Virus record (IMG/VR): IMGVR_UViG_3300025652_000250
Coordinates: 1-34,274 of that record
Direction: 5' to 3' (one strand)
From: a virus
DNA length: 34,274 nt
The notes under the pieces are model-generated. The model had not been told where the DNA came from. It did no database searches and saw only the letters and a program-made list of their open reading frames with translations. Shown here piece after piece: positions 13,962 to 23,590 of the stretch. Positions within the stretch are counted from its first letter, which is position 1. The number at the start of each line of letters is the position of its first letter. The position numbers were made by a program, and so were the translations under genes.

Positions 13962-14279
13962 ATGGCTAAGTACGATAAAGGACAATCGGGAAATCCTAAT
14001 GGAAGACCAAAAGGTGCTAAGGGCAAAATATCTAGCGAAGCACGGCAATTGTTTGTCCAGGTAATGGAAGGCGAGATGGATAACATTAAAGATTCATTGG
14101 GCATCTTGCGTGAGAACAGCGACGAGAAATACCTGAAGGCTTTAAGCAGCTTGATGCCATACTTTATGCCTAAGCAAGTAGAAACAGACGTAACCATTTT
14201 AGAGGCTATTAAGCCCCCTTCGTGGTTTGATGAGGTATTGGATAGGACAGACCAAGAAGATGAGAACCTGACTACGTGA
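13962..14279 (+). CDS. Putative terminase small subunit
   Basis: 105 aa. The N-terminal KGQSGNPNGRPKGAKGKIS is the DUF5681-like motif frequently found in phage small-terminase-type proteins, followed by helices (ARQLFVQVMEGEMDNIKDSL, YLKALSSLMPYFMPKQ) and an acidic C-terminus. It stands directly upstream of the large subunit and overlaps it (GTGA). It would recognise the packaging site and load the motor. The call is mostly from context plus the N-terminal motif. Confidence 0.65.
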   Translation: MAKYDKGQSGNPNGRPKGAKGKISSEARQLFVQVMEGEMDNIKDSLGILRENSDEKYLKALSSLMPYFMPKQVETDVTILEAIKPPSWFDEVLDRTDQEDENLTT

Positions 14280-15427
14280 AACAGCCTAAAGCGTACTACG
14301 ATGTAAAGGGAAGCAAGGCTCGTATCGTTTGCTTGCAGGGAGGGAGTCGAAGTGGCAAGACCTATTCAGTTTTGCATTGCCTGTGCGAATGGTGCTACAC
14401 GTACCAAAACTCGCAGTTTACTATAACTATCATACGCAGAAGTTTTCCTTCGCTTCGTGCTAGTGTAATGCGTGACTTCTTCAACATCATACAAGAGGCA
14501 GGGTGGTATCAAGAGAAGCACCATAACAAGACAGAGAACACGTACAATCTGTTTGGTAACCTAATACAATTTATAAGTGCCGATCAGCCCGACAAATTCA
14601 GGGGCGCAAAGCACCATTTTGTTTTTCTCAATGAGTGTACAGAATTAGCTAAAGAGGTTTTTGTCCAAATTTCTATGCGTACCCTGTATAAAATTTTCAT
14701 CGATTTTAACCCGTCAGAAGAGTTTCATTGGATTTATGATACGGTGATACCTAGGGATGACTGCGACTTTTTTAAGTCTACGTACCTGGACAACCCGTTT
14801 CTAAACAAAGAGGTAATAGATGAGATTGAGAGACTCAAAGACACAGACGAGAATTACTGGAGAATCTATGGACTAGGGGAAAGGGGCATAAGCAAGGAAA
14901 CTATATTTCAAACGCACGTCTACGACGAACTACCCGAGAACGCAAAGCACATAGCATACGGCTTAGACTTTGGATTCGCTGCTGACCCTGCGGCATTGGT
15001 TCGAGTTAGTCAAAGGGGAGATGAACTGTACATGGAGGAGTTGATATACAGCGGAGGCTTAACCAACCAAGATTTAGGAGAGAAGTTTAGGGCATGGAAT
15101 ATAGGGAGGCATGATGAAATCATAGCAGATAGCGCAGAACCAAAAAGCATAACTGAGTTATCGCGCATGAACTTTAACGTGAAGCCTGCGCGTAAGGGAG
15201 CAGACAGCATACGCAATGGCATTGACATAATGAGAAGGCACAAGCTGTTCATCAAGTCAGACAGCCTAAACTTGCAGAAGGAGTTTAGAAATTACAAGTG
15301 GAATACTGATCGTGATGGTCGTATACTTCCACAACCTAGGGACGCTTGGAATCATGGCATCGACGCTGTGAGATACTGCTGCCTTAACAAACTAGCACAC
15401 AGAAACCGTTCATACTACATAAGATGA
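14276..15427 (+). CDS. Terminase large subunit (Terminase_3/6 type)
   Basis: 383 aa, the size of a PBSX-like large terminase. N-terminal ATPase: Walker A GGSRSGKT (22-29), Walker B with catalytic Glu120 (HFVFLNECTEL). C-terminal RNase-H-like nuclease with acidic residues Asp231 (YGLDFGFAADPAA), Asp285 (IIADSAEPK) and Asp363 (HGIDAVRYC). It packages DNA into the prohead and cuts it. It starts with GTG (14276), overlapping the small-subunit stop. The portal is far away on the map, on the other side of the tail genes. Confidence 0.93.
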   Translation: MKQPKAYYDVKGSKARIVCLQGGSRSGKTYSVLHCLCEWCYTYQNSQFTITIIRRSFPSLRASVMRDFFNIIQEAGWYQEKHHNKTENTYNLFGNLIQFISADQPDKFRGAKHHFVFLNECTELAKEVFVQISMRTLYKIFIDFNPSEEFHWIYDTVIPRDDCDFFKSTYLDNPFLNKEVIDEIERLKDTDENYWRIYGLGERGISKETIFQTHVYDELPENAKHIAYGLDFGFAADPAALVRVSQRGDELYMEELIYSGGLTNQDLGEKFRAWNIGRHDEIIADSAEPKSITELSRMNFNVKPARKGADSIRNGIDIMRRHKLFIKSDSLNLQKEFRNYKWNTDRDGRILPQPRDAWNHGIDAVRYCCLNKLAHRNRSYYIR

Positions 15428-16050
15428 AAGTAAGCCTACCTGAAGGTTACCACGAAATAACCATAGAGCAATACCAAAACGTTTGGAAAGCATACGAAAA
15501 ATCTATGAATGCTCACGAGTCAGTACGACTAGCTATCGAGTGCTTAGGAGGACTAGAGCCTGGTTCGCTAAAAAATGCACAATGGCACGAGATAGAAAAG
15601 GCAGGAGAATTACTTGCATGGTTTATTGCTGACCCTGACGCTTCAACTATGAAGCAACCATTGCAACAAAAGGTTATGCTTGATAACAGATGGTATGGGT
15701 TTATTCCTAATTGGACTACGCTAACAGTAGGAGAATTTGCAGACCTTGATACGTATTGTAACCAAGGGATGTTTGATAACCTGCACGTCATTATGTCCAT
15801 TCTTTACAGACCAATTGTGCTTGAACGCCATGACAGTTACGAGATAGAAACATACGTCCCAAGCAAGGAACGAAAGGCAAAAATGCTTAACTTAAAAATG
15901 GATGTAGCTATAGGCGCATTGGTTTTTTTTTGCAACATCGAAAAGGAATTAGCCATCACTATGCAACACTCTTTGAGCAAAAAGGAGCAGACAAAAAAGC
16001 CAAAACAATTCACAGTAAATGGGGCTGGTTCTCAACTATCTACGAACTAG
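15424..16050 (+). CDS. Tail assembly chaperone, short form (gpG-like)
   Basis: 208 aa, helical: LPEGYHEITIEQYQNVWKAY, LTVGEFADLDTYC, LHVIMSILYRPIVLERH, and LKMDVAIGALVFFCNIEKEL before the end. These features are those I associate with tail assembly chaperones of Bacteroidota phages. At codons 167-169 (GTT TTT TTT, bases 15922-15930) it has a poly-T slippery stretch leading to a longer product (see 15924 and 15930). After the slip site the zero frame runs on for ~39 residues to its stop at 16050, giving the usual short/long pair. The chaperone helps the tape measure fold during tail assembly. Confidence 0.7.
   Translation: MKVSLPEGYHEITIEQYQNVWKAYEKSMNAHESVRLAIECLGGLEPGSLKNAQWHEIEKAGELLAWFIADPDASTMKQPLQQKVMLDNRWYGFIPNWTTLTVGEFADLDTYCNQGMFDNLHVIMSILYRPIVLERHDSYEIETYVPSKERKAKMLNLKMDVAIGALVFFCNIEKELAITMQHSLSKKEQTKKPKQFTVNGAGSQLSTN
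15924..15930 (+). promoter_or_regulatory. Slippery site T TTT TTT for -1 programmed frameshift
   Basis: The zero-frame codons are GTT TTT TTT TGC (15922-15933) within a run of nine T (15923-15931). A -1 slip moves the ribosome onto TTG CAA CAT (15930 on), the frame of the downstream chaperone part. The heptamer is a canonical X XXY YYZ site. A stimulatory structure was not folded. A real single-base assembly error in the T-run would mimic this. Confidence 0.75.
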
Positions 16051-16184
16051 CCGATGGTAACGTGTCAAACATGAATGCGGTAACAGAACTTTATATAGAA
16101 GATGTACTGACGTTCCTTTCTTATGAAAAGGATGTAGCAGTACAAAAAAACATAAGCATCGATGCAAACAATACAAGACATTAA
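15930..16184 (+). CDS. Tail assembly chaperone, frameshift extension (gpT-like)
   Basis: 84 codons in the -1 frame: LQHRKGISHHYATLFEQKG..., with KWGWFSTIYELADGNVSNMN and TELYIEDVLTFLSYEKDVAV, a helical pattern typical of the C-terminal part of the long chaperone form. It has no convincing start codon of its own (opens at TTG inside the T-run), which supports expression as a fusion of residues 1-169 of the upstream gene plus this part (about 253 aa). It overlaps the next gene (16162). Confidence 0.7.
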   Translation: MQHRKGISHHYATLFEQKGADKKAKTIHSKWGWFSTIYELADGNVSNMNAVTELYIEDVLTFLSYEKDVAVQKNISIDANNTRH

Positions 16185-16623
16185 CAACGCCTTACAAAAT
16201 ATTGTAGACAACCACGATCAGCTAAAAAGTTTTCATACGTATACCATCGATACGTTGGACATGGAAAAGTTGAACGTGACTGATTACCCGTTGCTGTATG
16301 GACAATGTACTGGAGCGACAATGGAAGGCGGGGCTACTGTTTTTACTTTCGAAATCATTGTAGGAGACTTAGTGATTGAAAAACAGCAGGAAGTCATGAC
16401 TGAAGTTTACACAGAAACGTATTTAATCTTGCAAGATGTTGTATCTCAGTTCGTGTTTAACGTTAGTCAAAGCAGCGAAATCTCTAATACTTGGAGTTTT
16501 GAATTGCCGTTAAACTGCACACCGTTTACAGCTAGGTTTGATAACCTGCTTACAGGTTGGAGTACGCAGTTTGATATTAAGCTACCTACGCCATTGAATC
16601 TCTGTATTGCCCCCTATGACTAA
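16162..16623 (+). CDS. Putative neck/tail completion protein
   Basis: 153 aa, helix at the N-terminus (IQDINNALQNIVDNHDQL) then mainly beta strands (ATVFTFEIIVGDLVI, SNTWSFELPLN), ending with LPTPLNLCIAPYD. The helix-then-sandwich layout and the position between chaperone and the HK97 gp10-like gene fit a tail-terminator or completion protein. Sequence motifs alone do not decide it. Confidence 0.45.
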   Translation: MQTIQDINNALQNIVDNHDQLKSFHTYTIDTLDMEKLNVTDYPLLYGQCTGATMEGGATVFTFEIIVGDLVIEKQQEVMTEVYTETYLILQDVVSQFVFNVSQSSEISNTWSFELPLNCTPFTARFDNLLTGWSTQFDIKLPTPLNLCIAPYD

Positions 16624-17227
16624 GTTAGAAGTGCAAATAAATGTAGGCGATAATACATACTTGCTCAAGATGCCTAAGTTTTTACGAGCCGTAAACGATT
16701 TGGGAGGAAGCGTTGTGTCAAGAGCAAGAAACATTTTGTCAGAAAAAGACAAGGTAGTTACGGGTGCTTTATCAGATTCGTTAGACTTTGAAATACTAGA
16801 AACATCAACGGGAATTACTTTGTCTTTTGGTGCTAGCGTCCCTTATTGGGATTTTGTAGAGCAAGGAGTTAAAGGCGCAGCTTCATCAGAAAAAGCACCT
16901 AACAGCGAATATCAATTTGGGAGTGGGACGGGTCAGAAGGGAGCGTTGAAGCCTGCTATTAGAAAATGGATAACGGATCGAGGCATAAGTAATCAATCCT
17001 GGAGAGATAAAAAAGGAAGGTTTTTGAGTTACGATGCTATGTCGCAAAGGATAGCAAGAAGCGTTTACTTGACAGGCATTAAGCCAACAGGTTATTACGC
17101 ACTAGCATTTGACCAAACCGAAAAACAAGCAGAACGAAAACTAGGCACAGCCTTAACAAACGATTTGCAAGTCTTTTATGAAAGCAACTTTGGCAAGGAA
17201 TACACAATCATTTACAATATCGGATAA
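16616..17227 (+). CDS. HK97 gp10-like neck protein
   Basis: 203 aa from ATG 16616 (MTKLEVQINVGDNTYLL); the open frame reaches TTG 16607. It has RAVNDLGGSVVSRARNILSE, a typical amphipathic helix, then TGALSDSLDFEILETSTGI and ASVPYWDFVEQG, as in HK97 gp10/gp37-type head-tail joining proteins (Tail completion). It would form part of the tail neck. The start overlaps the preceding stop by 8 nt. Confidence 0.65.
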   Translation: MTKLEVQINVGDNTYLLKMPKFLRAVNDLGGSVVSRARNILSEKDKVVTGALSDSLDFEILETSTGITLSFGASVPYWDFVEQGVKGAASSEKAPNSEYQFGSGTGQKGALKPAIRKWITDRGISNQSWRDKKGRFLSYDAMSQRIARSVYLTGIKPTGYYALAFDQTEKQAERKLGTALTNDLQVFYESNFGKEYTIIYNIG

Positions 17228-18579
17228 TGGCATATAACGTAAATCAGACAAGCACAGGGTTGCGCGGTTCGTATGATGATTTAATCTACGTGTTTCAAGA
17301 CACATTAAATACAGCAGAGCCTAAATACAGGTATGCTTGCTCCGTGAATATAGACGGTCAACCAAGAGCCATTCTTCGTCAGCTACCAAACAACGCAGAC
17401 TGTGCGGTATTTAATCCTCGAATCATTGCAGCGCAGTTTGTAAAGCCCGATGAGAACAAGTGGTTTCTAGGTCAATCAGCAAGTAATTTACTTAGCACAA
17501 ACACAAGTGCATTTAAGACAGTAACGATTATACCTGGCTATCAATACGCAACATCTGCAAATTTAGAACCTACCCTTACATTGCTTGGTGCTTCTTACCA
17601 TCAAACTGTGCAATTGGTGTCAGGCAATTTTACCTTACCTACGTCAACGGTAATTGAAACGACAGACAGCGCACAGTACATACCCGACGATTCTAATGCT
17701 TTGTTTCTTTCTGATGCGCCATTGGTAGCAGGCGTATATACAAACTACGTAGTTTACGACACAGGCAAAACGAATTGGGCAGCTTTAGCCTTTATCAATA
17801 CTTCCGCATCTACTGCAACCTATGTTAGAATTCGATACTTTAACAACGCAACTCAATTAAGTACAACTGAAATAGAAAATAGCGTTGCCAATGGAGGTGT
17901 GCCACCAAGTAGCGTAAGCGCAGATACAGAACGCCTACTGTACTTAGGTGTAGGTACAGCGAATTTAAATGGCTATTCAGGTCAATCATCACCAGCTAAT
18001 CCCGCCAATTTAAATTGGACTCATTATGAGATTACGCTATTAGACGGAGCAGGCGGTAACGCAGTATCAGCTACCTATAGGTTTGAGCGTTTAGACTGCA
18101 ACAAGTTCCAACAAGCAGGAGAGTTTTACACGTTGCATTGGTGGAATAGCAAAGGCGGCCTAGACAGTTTAGTGTTCAATGGCAAGTCGCAATTAAGCCA
18201 ATCAATTAAGCGAACGGAGTATAGGCAAATTGGAGGTAATAGCTATGATGCAAACGGAAACGGGGTTGATTACAACAAGTACAGCTACGAAGAAGGCAAG
18301 ACGCAATCAAACATCATAACGACTACAACCTTTAGTTTAAGTACGGCGTTTGGAAATCCTGAAGTTCTTAGTCCCTTAATGATGTCGCTAATGAATAGTG
18401 AGCGCGTATACATGACAGGCAGCAATGACTACGGCACGAATTCTACGGGAGCAGATAAAAACAAAGCGGTACGAGTTGCAGTTAGCGACACATCGTTTCA
18501 ACGCAAGACATCAGTTAGCGATGGTTTGACATCGTATCAAGTGCAGGTAGAAATTTCACGATTACGACCAACTAGGTAA
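17227..18579 (+). CDS. Putative tail structural protein
   Basis: 450 aa. Rich in beta strands with aromatic and Asn/Ser loops; RYACSVNIDGQPRAILRQL near the N-terminus and RFERLDCNKFQQAGEFYTLHWW, SKGGLDSLVFNGKSQ in the second half. I recall such 'LDC.K...Y.L.W.N..GG.D...F' segments from large Bacteroidota phage tail proteins. It is located before the large tail-tip gene with a TAATG overlap, so a distal tail or baseplate role is likely. Confidence 0.5.
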   Translation: MAYNVNQTSTGLRGSYDDLIYVFQDTLNTAEPKYRYACSVNIDGQPRAILRQLPNNADCAVFNPRIIAAQFVKPDENKWFLGQSASNLLSTNTSAFKTVTIIPGYQYATSANLEPTLTLLGASYHQTVQLVSGNFTLPTSTVIETTDSAQYIPDDSNALFLSDAPLVAGVYTNYVVYDTGKTNWAALAFINTSASTATYVRIRYFNNATQLSTTEIENSVANGGVPPSSVSADTERLLYLGVGTANLNGYSGQSSPANPANLNWTHYEITLLDGAGGNAVSATYRFERLDCNKFQQAGEFYTLHWWNSKGGLDSLVFNGKSQLSQSIKRTEYRQIGGNSYDANGNGVDYNKYSYEEGKTQSNIITTTTFSLSTAFGNPEVLSPLMMSLMNSERVYMTGSNDYGTNSTGADKNKAVRVAVSDTSFQRKTSVSDGLTSYQVQVEISRLRPTR

Positions 18580-21500
18580 TGGTACAATTAATAGCTACTT
18601 CTCAAGACGGAAGCGACCAGGTACAATTAGACACGCCTAAAGTACCGATTCAGTTAAACTTTCATTTCCAAGACCTAGCAAATCCCTTTGCTAACCGAAC
18701 GCCCTACAGCTTCAATTTTAAGCTGCCTGCTACTCGTGAGAACCTTAAGTTCTTTTCGTACTACTACGACTACAACGTTAGCTTAGGTACGTTTAAAGCA
18801 ACAAAGCGAACTAACGTAGATGTCTACGACAACGGCATTTTGGTAATGTCAGGTATCATGCAACTGTTGAGCGCAACAGAAGACGAGTATACCGTAGTAG
18901 TTTTTGAGGAGTTAGCTAAACTGTTTGAGACGATTAAAGACTTGTCGTGGGAGCAACTGTTTATCACAGAGGCAGGAACGGTAGATACTGATTTAGATCA
19001 CAGTCTAACGTGGACAAACATAATCGACAGTTGGACTCTAACGAATGATGTTACGTCAGGTAACGTAGGAAATGGTGTCATTGTTTATCCTCTTGCTGAC
19101 TACGGCCTAAACGCAACGAACAACGCAAACAACGAAGGAACGAGTACAGGCTTCACATACAATGGCCCTGGCACGGGTATGGATAACAATAGCAACTATA
19201 CTCAATCCTTAGCAGCTAAAAACTTTAAGCCTGCCATACGTATACAGTACCTAATTAAATACATTTTTGAATACGCAGGCTTTGTATACAACAGCACGTT
19301 TTTTGATAGCGCAGACTTTCAGAAGATTTATATGTTTCTTGCAACGGAAACAGAGCGCGTAAAATCAAGGGCTACATACGGATTTCGTACAGGGCTAACT
19401 ACTGCTTATGATATACCGATTGCTCAAGCGGGAATATGGCAAAGCCTTGTGTTCGATTATGAAACGGGTAGTCCCTACTATGACCCTGACGGGCTAGTAA
19501 CTAACGGAGTATTTACAGCACCCTATGACGGTTCGTACCTTTTAGCTACACGCTTATTCGTTAGAACAATTGCAACCACTAGTTCGACTGACTTTACAGT
19601 TAGAGTGCGTATGCAAGTAAACGGAGGGAATGCCACGAGCTATCCAATTTATTGTGACCCAACGGTAGTAAACACAGTTGATCATCAATACTGGCTAGAC
19701 CTAAACGCGGGTGATGTGGTTTCTGTTTCTGCTCTTTCAAACAATTCGTTTGATACAGTACAGATTACATCAGATGTCACTAATGGGCAATCGTTTTTTA
19801 ACCTCATTAATTTTTCAGGGTCAGTTGGTTTTGTCGATGTGTCTGCTAATTTTCCAAATGATGTAACCGTCGATAAGTGGTTGAAAGCCATATTCGAAAA
19901 GTTTAACTTACGCATGGTTACTGATCGAGATTCAGTAGGCACTATATATGTTGAGCCGTGGAATGATTGGTGGGACTCAGGAGAAAAAAAGGATTGGACA
20001 AACAAAGTAGACGCAGACAGCGTAACGATTGAGCCAACGACTAAGTATCAAAAAAAATCAATCACGTTTGCAGACGGCGAAGGCGATGACTTTTTGAATC
20101 AATGGTATCAGCACCATAACCAACGAGTAAAAGGAACGTACATATTTGAGAACGAAGACAATGATTTTTCTACAGGCGAAATGGAAACGAGCGATATTTT
20201 CCAGCCTTTACGCAATAGAAAAATATATACATGGATTCAAAATACAGGTACAAGTCAAGTACCTAACGTGCTTTGTCCTGCTTTTTGGGTTTGGTCTGAC
20301 GGGAGCAACGGGAGCATTTACATTAAAGAATCTGTAGCCTGTAAGCCTGTGCTTGCGTATTACAACGGATTGCAAAACATAGGCAACGGAGCGACATTTA
20401 ACTATGGAGGTACAGCGGGTACGACCTTTCCATATTTTGCTGAATACAATACATACGGAGTAACTACAGCTACTCAGTCTTTAAGGTGGGGCTATTCTTA
20501 CCCTGACAATTTAGAAATGCCTGCGGTAGGAGGATACACAAATAAATATCTGTTTACTACGTACTGGCTACGTATGATGAACGAAATCTATAGTGATCAA
20601 AGCCGATTGATGACCGCCAATTTTTCGCTGAACGCTACAGATATATATGATTTAAAGTTCAACGATTTCCTGTATATCGAAGGTGCATATTGGAAGCTGC
20701 TAAGTTTAAAAAACTTTACGCTTGACGGGGAGAAGCTATGCAATGCAGAACTAATCAAAGTCATTGATGCACCTGCTGCTAGAATCGATGGTAACTGCGC
20801 CTTACAAGTTGACTCATTTAATGATGATGGAACGGTCAATTTCATCGATGCTAAAACGGGAGTGTCAGCACCTGCTACTGCTGAATGCTGCACAATAAAT
20901 GGTTACGTTTGGAGCGAATCAGCGCAAGAATGTTTTATTTCACCAGGTAACGAAAATGGCGGCGGCGGCACAAATCCAATTGGAACTTACCCTGAACCTA
21001 TTAGCGGATTTATAAACGCACAAACAGGATTGGGTATAGGGACAAACGTTCCTGTGCAGGCTTTTAATTCTACTGAAATATCGGGCGGCACATATAGCTT
21101 AGAATTGTTTGCACAAACAACGAGTGCTTCAGCAGTTGCAGCTGCAAGTAATCAAGGGCTATCGTTGTTTAATGTAGGCGATGACAGCATAACGTATATC
21201 ACATACGACATTACGACAATTGAAGTAGGGGGAGGCAATGGAACGTTAGGAAACACAGCAAACTTTACGGCGCGTACAGCTATAGCTAACACAAGGTCAT
21301 CAGCCGCAGTAGGTTGTACTCTACGAACAATAGGCAACCCAACAATTATAAATAATGAGAGTGACGGAGGCACACACAGCACAATCAGCATTGGCATTAA
21401 TCAGCGATCGGCAGGTGCTACAGCTACGTATTCTTTGCAATGCACAGGCCAAGCAAATGTAATTGAGCAATGGTTTATCCGTGCAACAGTACAAGTAGTT

Positions 21501-23192
21501 CAAATCAATGATGCTGAAGTAGTTTTAGAAACGCCTGCTTACTTCAATTTGTCAAGCAATACGGCAATTACTTTAAATGTCAGCCCTACACAAACCTTAG
21601 CCTTTAACGGTGGAGGGAGTGCGCCGTCTCCTCCCCCTACCTTCACGGGGTTATTGAACGAGAGTTACGGAAGCGGAGCAGAAGCGGCATATTCCGTCAG
21701 ACGTTTGAACGGCAATATTACCGAGTGCATGGTGATTCGTAGGGCATCTGATTCTACTACTCAAACGATTGGGTTTGACGGTTCAGGAAACATCAACGAG
21801 GCAGATATTATTTCGTTCTGCACAGGCACAACTTGCACGGTAAGCGAGTGGAAAGATCAATCAGGAAACGGAAACGATGCGACAGCGGCGGCGCAAGCTA
21901 ACGAACCTACGATATACACGGGCGGGGCGTTGGTCAAGGAGAACGGAAAGTTGGCGTTAGACTTTGACGGGAGCAATGACGGATTCCCATTAGATACAAC
22001 CTCCTTAGATATTGGGTCGCTTTCTTCCTTTACTACTGGAAAATTCAACGCAACATCAGGCTCAGGAATGATGCTAGGCTTAAGCGGTGGAGGCTCAAAT
22101 AAACGTTGGTACGCTCCTTATTTAGCTAACACAAATTTTAATTTTGGATACGCGAACAGCGGAACGGCTGTAAATACAGGAGCCGATACGAATCGCCACC
22201 TGTTTACAATGATTGCGGGCACTACGTTAAACAGTATGCAAGCATGGGCAAGTTCTGCAAGTGTAGGGACGGCAACTTTAACAACGGGAATCGATAGCAA
22301 TAAAAACGGAATTGGTAATTTGAACGGAACGCTTTACGGAAATTGCAATGTGCAGGAAAGCATTTTTTACACTTCCGACAAATCGAGCGTTCGCACTTCC
22401 ATAGAATCCAACATAGCCGACTACTTCACCCAAAACACGCCACTACTCGACACGTATACAGGAGCGGCGGCTTGCTATTCTTTGCGATTGATGCGCACCG
22501 CCTACACGGGTGCTTTAATTCGAGTTAGACGCAGTAGCGACAATACAGAACTTGACATAAATGCGAACGTATTCGGTGAACTCGATACCGTTTCGCTTTT
22601 GGACTTCGCAGGTACGGGCGATGCGTTTTGCAAAGTTTGGTATGATCAAAGCGGAAACGCGAACGACGCGACGCAGACCAATACAGCGAACCAACCGAGA
22701 ATCGTTTCCAGCGGTGCGGTGGAAGTGGAGAACGGGAAACCCGCGGTTAAGTTTGCAATTGGTTCTGCAAGTACCCTAACGACAAGCGTGAATGTATCAA
22801 CCCCATTCACTTACAGTGCTATTTATATTCCATATCAAGGTTTTGCATTGGCTTTACCATCCCCTCAATTAGTTACCACAGGCTCCAACGAATGTATGGT
22901 TTTAGGTCAGATAACAAACCCAGGAGACAACGTACGGAACAAGCAGGTTGGAGTTATTGCGGTAGGAGATGGGGCAAGTTCTTCGGCTTCATCTTTTTAC
23001 GACACCGCGCAACCAACCGAGGTGACCTTTACTTACACATCCGCACTTGATGTCAGTTTTTTGGGCAATAGAAACGCCGGAACCACTGGCCGTTGCAGTT
23101 TACAAGAATTTATTGCTTGGCCTGTGAATCAAGACACAACAGAACGCACAGGAATTGAAAATAACTTGAACACTTTTTACAGCATCTACTAA
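18579..23192 (+). CDS. Tail tip/adhesin protein with two C-terminal arabinofuranosidase-like modules
   Basis: 1537 aa. The N-terminal ~800 residues (LNFHFQDLANPFANRTPYSF, NFKLPATRENLKFFSYYY, then VDVYDNGILVMSGIMQLL) match the pattern of Bacteroidota phage distal-tail or hub proteins. A Gly/Thr/Ser-rich beta part follows (~800-1020). From ~1024 and ~1288 come two related modules, each with YSxRxL near the start, ...RVRRSSDNTE or VIRRASDSTTQTIGFDG..., a WKDQSGNGNDATAAAQ / WYDQSGNANDATQT core, and a LamG-like tail, resembling the GH54 arabinofuranosidase-B-like (LamG-type) fold. These probably bind host surface glycans. The second module looks richer in GC and CG codons. Confidence 0.75.
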   Translation: MVQLIATSQDGSDQVQLDTPKVPIQLNFHFQDLANPFANRTPYSFNFKLPATRENLKFFSYYYDYNVSLGTFKATKRTNVDVYDNGILVMSGIMQLLSATEDEYTVVVFEELAKLFETIKDLSWEQLFITEAGTVDTDLDHSLTWTNIIDSWTLTNDVTSGNVGNGVIVYPLADYGLNATNNANNEGTSTGFTYNGPGTGMDNNSNYTQSLAAKNFKPAIRIQYLIKYIFEYAGFVYNSTFFDSADFQKIYMFLATETERVKSRATYGFRTGLTTAYDIPIAQAGIWQSLVFDYETGSPYYDPDGLVTNGVFTAPYDGSYLLATRLFVRTIATTSSTDFTVRVRMQVNGGNATSYPIYCDPTVVNTVDHQYWLDLNAGDVVSVSALSNNSFDTVQITSDVTNGQSFFNLINFSGSVGFVDVSANFPNDVTVDKWLKAIFEKFNLRMVTDRDSVGTIYVEPWNDWWDSGEKKDWTNKVDADSVTIEPTTKYQKKSITFADGEGDDFLNQWYQHHNQRVKGTYIFENEDNDFSTGEMETSDIFQPLRNRKIYTWIQNTGTSQVPNVLCPAFWVWSDGSNGSIYIKESVACKPVLAYYNGLQNIGNGATFNYGGTAGTTFPYFAEYNTYGVTTATQSLRWGYSYPDNLEMPAVGGYTNKYLFTTYWLRMMNEIYSDQSRLMTANFSLNATDIYDLKFNDFLYIEGAYWKLLSLKNFTLDGEKLCNAELIKVIDAPAARIDGNCALQVDSFNDDGTVNFIDAKTGVSAPATAECCTINGYVWSESAQECFISPGNENGGGGTNPIGTYPEPISGFINAQTGLGIGTNVPVQAFNSTEISGGTYSLELFAQTTSASAVAAASNQGLSLFNVGDDSITYITYDITTIEVGGGNGTLGNTANFTARTAIANTRSSAAVGCTLRTIGNPTIINNESDGGTHSTISIGINQRSAGATATYSLQCTGQANVIEQWFIRATVQVVQINDAEVVLETPAYFNLSSNTAITLNVSPTQTLAFNGGGSAPSPPPTFTGLLNESYGSGAEAAYSVRRLNGNITECMVIRRASDSTTQTIGFDGSGNINEADIISFCTGTTCTVSEWKDQSGNGNDATAAAQANEPTIYTGGALVKENGKLALDFDGSNDGFPLDTTSLDIGSLSSFTTGKFNATSGSGMMLGLSGGGSNKRWYAPYLANTNFNFGYANSGTAVNTGADTNRHLFTMIAGTTLNSMQAWASSASVGTATLTTGIDSNKNGIGNLNGTLYGNCNVQESIFYTSDKSSVRTSIESNIADYFTQNTPLLDTYTGAAACYSLRLMRTAYTGALIRVRRSSDNTELDINANVFGELDTVSLLDFAGTGDAFCKVWYDQSGNANDATQTNTANQPRIVSSGAVEVENGKPAVKFAIGSASTLTTSVNVSTPFTYSAIYIPYQGFALALPSPQLVTTGSNECMVLGQITNPGDNVRNKQVGVIAVGDGASSSASSFYDTAQPTEVTFTYTSALDVSFLGNRNAGTTGRCSLQEFIAWPVNQDTTERTGIENNLNTFYSIY

Positions 23193-23590
23193 TGGCGCAG
23201 TATATAATCGTACTCCCCGAAGGAACGCTAACAAGCGAACACCGAGCCAAAGCCATCACGCGCGAACTGTACAACATTACAGCGCCGTTGGTCACACAGG
23301 AACCCTATCAAAAAGACGGGACGGTTTTTGGCGTTATCGAACACCCTGACGGCATTCAATTCGCTTTGCAGGTTGACACGGAGTACACTATAGCTGTTAA
23401 CCCATTGGCTACGCTTGAAAAGCTCATCACGCTAATGCTCGAATTGAGCGAGGTAGAAATCCGACAGCTTTCGAGCTACGTTTTAAACGCGCAATCGTTC
23501 CCGTTTGGGGCAATCGTTCCCAGTACTACAACTGTACGTGACCAGGCGTATATGATTGAACATGGTTGGTTTCCTGAAAATCCCGAATAA
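23192..23590 (+). CDS. Small protein after the adhesin, unknown function
   Basis: 132 aa: beta strands then an alpha-rich middle (LATLEKLITLMLELSEVEIRQ) and AYMIEHGWFPENPE at the end. No known family. The start overlaps the adhesin stop (TAATG), and codon use resembles the adhesin's last part. A chaperone or tail-fibre accessory is a contextual guess. Confidence 0.5.
   Translation: MAQYIIVLPEGTLTSEHRAKAITRELYNITAPLVTQEPYQKDGTVFGVIEHPDGIQFALQVDTEYTIAVNPLATLEKLITLMLELSEVEIRQLSSYVLNAQSFPFGAIVPSTTTVRDQAYMIEHGWFPENPE

Noticed and set aside
22343-22779. Extra + strand open frames (61 and 72 aa) within the adhesin
   Set aside because: Arg/His/Pro-rich shadow frames inside a GC-richer part of the adhesin; no start context, no family, unlike the nested methylase-region gene.
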